From a virus, in IMG/VR virus record IMGVR_UViG_3300031974_003107, positions 1 to 31,978 of that record: DNA of 31,978 bases. One strand, given 5' to 3'. Under the pieces are notes generated by a model. It saw only the letters and a program-made list of their open reading frames with translations, did no database searches and was not told the origin of the DNA. Both the position numbers and the translations under genes were made by a program. Shown piece by piece: positions 29,321 to 31,978 of this stretch. Every line of letters begins with the position of its first letter. Within the stretch, counting starts at the first letter, position 1.

Positions 29321-30703
29321 TTATGCCTCCTTCATAAAGCTTGGAAGTGTGAACTCTTGCGCGCGATTGTATGCGCGTTTTGATGATGGCGATTGCGCCT
29401 CGACCATTGCGCGCGTCATGGCCTTTTTCATCTTGTCATGGTCAGCCGCTTTGCGTTGCACGTTCTGCCAGATCGGGATCTCGGTCTCTGCAATCACGAT
29501 ATGCGCATTAACCTCGCTATCCTGGCCGAACCGCCATGACCGCCTGACTGCCTGATAGTGCTGCTCATAACTATGGCTGATAGACGCGAACACTACTGTT
29601 TTTGCGTGCTGCCAATTCAAGCCGAACCCGGCAAGCTTTGGCTTCGTCACGATAACCCGCGCGCATCCGAACGTAAACGCATCAAGCGCCCGCTCCTTTT
29701 CTTCCGGCTTCATGTCGCCTCGGACCTCGATAGCGTCCGGGATAGCCTTCGCAAGCGCGGCGCTTTCGTCATTCGTCTCACACCATACAATCACCGCGCC
29801 CGTCTCGTTGTTGGCGATATATGCCGCCTTCTCGACACGCTCGGCAAGTGTTAGCCGTTTCTCCTTATGGATAGACGTTGCGGACTGGTCAGGGATGCGG
29901 AATAGCAGCCCATCCTGAACGCCTTCGGTTAGATCGGAATTAACGATGTGCGTATGATAGCGAAGCGGCGGCAGGATAAACCCATCATCGCATCCGCCAA
30001 GGTCAGAAGGCAAAGACGCCGCGCGCGCCCAGCTCGCAATCCATTGCCAGAACTCACGCTCGGCATGGCCCTTCAATCGCCAATCCTGGGAAGCTGTTGA
30101 CGTGTCATTGATAAACCAGCGGCAAAGCATCTCCCTACTGCCAAGGTTCCCCAAGAACTCCGAATGCGTGCCAAGCTCCATATGGTCATTCGGCGCGGGC
30201 GTGGCTGTCGCTGCTAGGCGATATGGCGTATCTTGAAACGCTGCGACAAGTGCGCGCTTAGTCGTGCCCGTGAACGCCTTTAGGATTGAGCTTTCATCAA
30301 GCACGATCCCGCCGAACCTGGAAACGTCCAGTTTCGACAATCGCTCATAGTTGGCGATGTTTACGCCCGGCGTTGCTTCATCATCATCACGGATAACTGT
30401 CGCCTCGACGCCGCAAGCCTCACACTCGCGTTGCATCTGGCGAGCCACCGCAAGCGGCGTCAGGATCAGCGCAGGCTTGTTGCTTGCAATGCGAGCCTCA
30501 TTGGCCATCGCCGCCTCAACACGTGACTTGCCCAGTCCGGTATCCAAGAATGCCGCAGCCTTGCCCTTTTCCGCGTTGAACTCAAGCGCGCGTTGCTGGT
30601 GTGCGAACAAGCCGTAATCAGTGCCGGATAAATCAAACCCGGCAGATTGCGTCATGCCGCCCTTGGCTGCGATGAAGTCGCGATATTCTGACAGATTAAA
30701 CAT
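29321..30703 (-). CDS. SNF2-like superfamily 2 helicase
   Basis: The start at 30703 (MFNLSEYRDF) follows GGGAGGAGTA. The 460-aa protein has AHQQRALEF (Q-like region, residues 34-42), motif I DTGLGKS (54-60), motif II LDESS (135-139, DESS in place of DEAH), motif III ATATPAPN (165-172), and a second lobe with a QAVRRSWRFGQ motif VI near residue 390. Such compact SNF2-like helicases are common in phage early regions. It probably acts in phage DNA recombination or replication. Directly followed by the methyltransferase with 3-bp spacing. Confidence 0.85.
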   Translation of the reverse strand: MFNLSEYRDFIAAKGGMTQSAGFDLSGTDYGLFAHQQRALEFNAEKGKAAAFLDTGLGKSRVEAAMANEARIASNKPALILTPLAVARQMQRECEACGVEATVIRDDDEATPGVNIANYERLSKLDVSRFGGIVLDESSILKAFTGTTKRALVAAFQDTPYRLAATATPAPNDHMELGTHSEFLGNLGSREMLCRWFINDTSTASQDWRLKGHAEREFWQWIASWARAASLPSDLGGCDDGFILPPLRYHTHIVNSDLTEGVQDGLLFRIPDQSATSIHKEKRLTLAERVEKAAYIANNETGAVIVWCETNDESAALAKAIPDAIEVRGDMKPEEKERALDAFTFGCARVIVTKPKLAGFGLNWQHAKTVVFASISHSYEQHYQAVRRSWRFGQDSEVNAHIVIAETEIPIWQNVQRKAADHDKMKKAMTRAMVEAQSPSSKRAYNRAQEFTLPSFMKEA

Positions 30704-30831
30704 TACTCCTCCCAAAAGTCATAATCATCAAACGGCATTGGCTCATCATCCATGACCGGCAGGGGCGCGTCACTGCCCCACCCGTCAAACTCCGTGAGCG
30801 CTTCGTGTTGTTCGCTTGAAATATTAAGCAT
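30703..30831 (-). CDS. 42-aa acidic microprotein
   Basis: MLNISSEQHEALTEFDGWGS leads to a strongly acidic tail (VMDDEPMPFDDYDFWEE). It starts inside the previous gene (8-nt overlap) and ends at TAATG with the helicase start. It might be a DNA mimic or a partner of the helicase, but no family is recognised. Confidence 0.55.
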   Translation of the reverse strand: MLNISSEQHEALTEFDGWGSDAPLPVMDDEPMPFDDYDFWEE

Positions 30832-31399
30832 TTCCGTATCCCATGCGCAGCTTAATGAACTCAATTAATAGTGCGTATTCCTGGGCACTCTGGCTTTCTC
30901 CGTGCGCGAGCTTCACGCGACACTCAAACTGCTCAAGCGTCCCAGAAAAACACCCTCGCGAGACCCCAATGCCGCCCTTGGACTTGAACGCGGTCAGCGT
31001 GCCGTTTTCAGATCCGACGTTGGAAAACCATAAGCACTCAGATCTGCCGTAGACCCGCGCATCGCCGCAGACCGCCGCATTGCCGTAGACCCACGCATTG
31101 CCGTAGACCTCCGCATTGCCGTAGACCCGCGCATCGCCGCAGACCCACGCATTGCCGCAGACCTCCGCATCGCCGTAGACCCGCGCATCGCCGCAGACCG
31201 CCGCATTGCCGCAGACCCGCGCATCGCCGTAGACCCACGCATTGCCCTCATGGCTCAAGTTGGCCTCTGCCTCTATCCAACCTCCAACATCTCCAATCGA
31301 CACGCCGATTGACTCAATAGCGGTGACAGCGCGGATCTGGCCAAGCGTCCGCGCCCCAATTGTCTTCGCCTTTCCGGTGAATTCGTACTTTCTAGGCAT
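30824..31399 (-). CDS. Hexapeptide-repeat (left-handed beta-helix) phage protein
   Basis: Starts at 31399 (MPRKYEFTGKAKTIGARTLG) with TTGGAG upstream and an 8-nt overlap with the preceding gene. Of 191 residues, 52-117 are eleven six-residue units of form G-[ND]-A-x-V-[YC], which fold as a left-handed beta-helix. It is flanked by GDVGGWIEAEANLSHEGNAW and a C-terminal domain (GSENGTLTAFKSKGGIGVSR, then GCFSGTLEQFE). The whole layout (KYEFTGxxK, GGWIExExNLS, hexads, TLTAF..., GCFSGTLEEFE) is known from phage and prophage proteins of YdcK-like shape with unproven function. Confidence 0.75.
   Translation of the reverse strand: MPRKYEFTGKAKTIGARTLGQIRAVTAIESIGVSIGDVGGWIEAEANLSHEGNAWVYGDARVCGNAAVCGDARVYGDAEVCGNAWVCGDARVYGNAEVYGNAWVYGNAAVCGDARVYGRSECLWFSNVGSENGTLTAFKSKGGIGVSRGCFSGTLEQFECRVKLAHGESQSAQEYALLIEFIKLRMGYGNA
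31049..31246 (-). repeat. 18-nt coding tandem array, 11 units
   Basis: Eleven units of 18 bp encode the hexads. Units vary in a few positions (Tyr TAC or Cys TGC; Asp GAT or GAC versus Asn; Trp/Arg/Ala/Glu at position 4). High similarity also leaves both other frames open, which creates spurious ORFs. Confidence 0.9.
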
Positions 31400-31703
31400 C
31401 GCTCCAAGTCTCCTCGCTTGCTTCCTTGCTCCAATGTTCAACCATATCAAACAGATCATCATTAGCCGCGTTCAAGCCGCCCTCGATGCAGTCTGCAACA
31501 TGTTGCTTGTCGCCCTCTTCCAGGCAATCGGACATGCCCTTTACAATCTCGACGGCCTTTTTCATATGCTCGCGCGCCGTGGCCAGTGCCACCAGGTCCG
31601 CGTTCATGTCGGCCCAGTCAAAGCGGGCAACACGACCAGCCTCGATGAAGTAGGGATTGTTTTCGTGTGCGCACTCTAGGCGCTCTTGGCGGGTGATGTT
31701 CAT
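31392..31703 (-). CDS. 103-aa acidic protein, unknown
   Basis: Start at 31703 (MNITRQERLECAHENNPYFI) follows AAGGAGGAAACGGC; the longer frame overlaps the promoter. The product is helical with LVALATAREHMKKAVEIVKG and a Trp/Glu-rich end. No family is recognised. First gene after the promoter at 31730-31757 and coupled to the hexapeptide protein. Confidence 0.65.
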   Translation of the reverse strand: MNITRQERLECAHENNPYFIEAGRVARFDWADMNADLVALATAREHMKKAVEIVKGMSDCLEEGDKQHVADCIEGGLNAANDDLFDMVEHWSKEASEETWSDA

Positions 31704-31729
31704 GCCGTTTCCTCCTTGGCTATGTCTCG

Positions 31730-31757
31730 ACAATACACGCAAGCCGGACAGGTGCAA
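31730..31757 (-). promoter_or_regulatory. Leftward promoter
   Basis: TTGCAC (31752-31757), 16 bases, TATTGT (31730-31735), just behind a strong terminator and 27 bases before the ATG at 31703. Likely the promoter for the helicase/methyltransferase/replication operon. Confidence 0.6.
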
Positions 31758-31778
31758 GCGAAAAATGACATTGGCTGC

Positions 31779-31822
31779 AAAAAAAGTGGCCCCGGCGGTG
31801 AAAGGAGGAAACCGCCGGGGCC
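31779..31822 (-). terminator. Strong intrinsic terminator
   Basis: GGCCCCGGCGGT (31788-31799) pairs perfectly with ACCGCCGGGGCC (31811-31822); on the minus strand AC and seven Ts follow (31779-31785). It separates the operon beyond the right edge from the promoter at 31730. The loop carries GGAGGA on the plus strand. Confidence 0.8.
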
Positions 31823-31867
31823 GATGCTCTACGGGGTAAGGAGGAGAAACCCCCGGAGCGTTCGTAT

Positions 31868-31890
31868 ACTATATATAGTGGCTCAGAGCC
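31868..31890. promoter_or_regulatory. Adjacent palindromes, possible regulatory site
   Basis: ACTATATATAGT (31868-31879) is a perfect 12-bp palindrome, joined to GGCTC-A-GAGCC (31880-31890). AGCCCGTC is repeated directly just beyond (about 31888-31903). It may be an operator or A/T-rich promoter core; no clear -35 pairing. Confidence 0.35.
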
Positions 31891-31910
31891 CGTCTAGCCC
31901 GTCATGCAGT

Positions 31911-31978
31911 ATCACATGCGCATTTCACTGCGTTTTGTGGCCTGCGCGCTTGAGTTCTCCCAATACTTCATTTCGATG
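31911..31978 (-). CDS. C-terminal end of a gene entering from the right edge
   Basis: The minus-strand frame is open from the edge to a TGA at 31911-31913, with ...IEMKYWENSSAQATKRSEMR at the end. Too little to name. The terminator at 31779-31822 lies downstream as expected for the last gene of an operon. It could also be a 19-aa ORF or noncoding. Confidence 0.35.

Noticed and set aside
31049-31246. Possible CRISPR array
   Set aside because: Units are contiguous 18-mers without spacers and encode a regular hexapeptide protein.
30994-31251. Other-frame ORFs of 85 and 66 aa in the repeat array
   Set aside because: They exist only because the 18-nt units leave all frames open; their sequences are simple repeats with no ribosome sites.

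Overview
The window is a stretch of tailed-phage genome (or an intact prophage-like contig) of podovirus type. The structural block runs leftwards on the minus strand from about 25.8 kb to 7.3 kb and follows P22-like order: terminase small and large subunits, P22-type portal, scaffold, major capsid (N4-gp56/DUF4043 type), connector, gp10-like tail protein, needle-position protein, internal/ejection proteins, a 1070-aa tail fibre/spike, then lysis genes (M15 endolysin, coiled-coil membrane protein, three-TM-type holin). The GC-rich coding, the GTA-type holin, and promoters of the form TTGAC/TTGCA-N16/17-TATxxT suggest an alphaproteobacterial host. This is inference. No integrase, tRNA or CRISPR was seen. 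Genes run off both ends, so the genome is larger than this window.

Layout: 1-456 (minus) holds the start of a DNA methyltransferase and two small upstream genes. 457-1017 is a divergent control region whose plus-strand side is dense in inverted repeats and may be a structured RNA leader. 1018-4143 (plus) is a tightly overlapping early operon of small accessory proteins, several of them membrane microproteins. 4114-5301 (minus) is a phage metallophosphoesterase. 5302-5679 carries a plus-strand promoter, an attenuator-like RNA and two intrinsic terminators. 5680-5985 (plus) is a lone gene with its own promoter and terminator. 6168-25825 (minus) is the lysis and structural block. 25835-31978 (minus) is an early/replication region: DnaT-like replication protein, beta-class methyltransferase, SNF2-like helicase, a hexapeptide-repeat protein and many small ORFs.

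How it works together: three minus-strand promoter-like sites at 482-509, 27527-27554 and 31730-31757 share the TTGxC-N16-TA pattern and probably drive early transcription. An intrinsic terminator at 25835-25869 sits directly in front of the structural block with no obvious promoter behind it, so late expression may depend on read-through or antitermination. Most neighbouring genes overlap by 4-8 nt, indicating translational coupling.

The most interesting points are the attenuator/small RNA locus at 5361-5624, the structured leader at 559-1010, a canonical EF-hand loop in a virion ejection-type protein, and a recurring pattern of tandem duplication and decay in the accessory genes (1.3, 1.6, 3.0 and 26.2 kb). 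No function could be assigned to many small genes. All functional names rest on motif recognition by eye, not on database searches.
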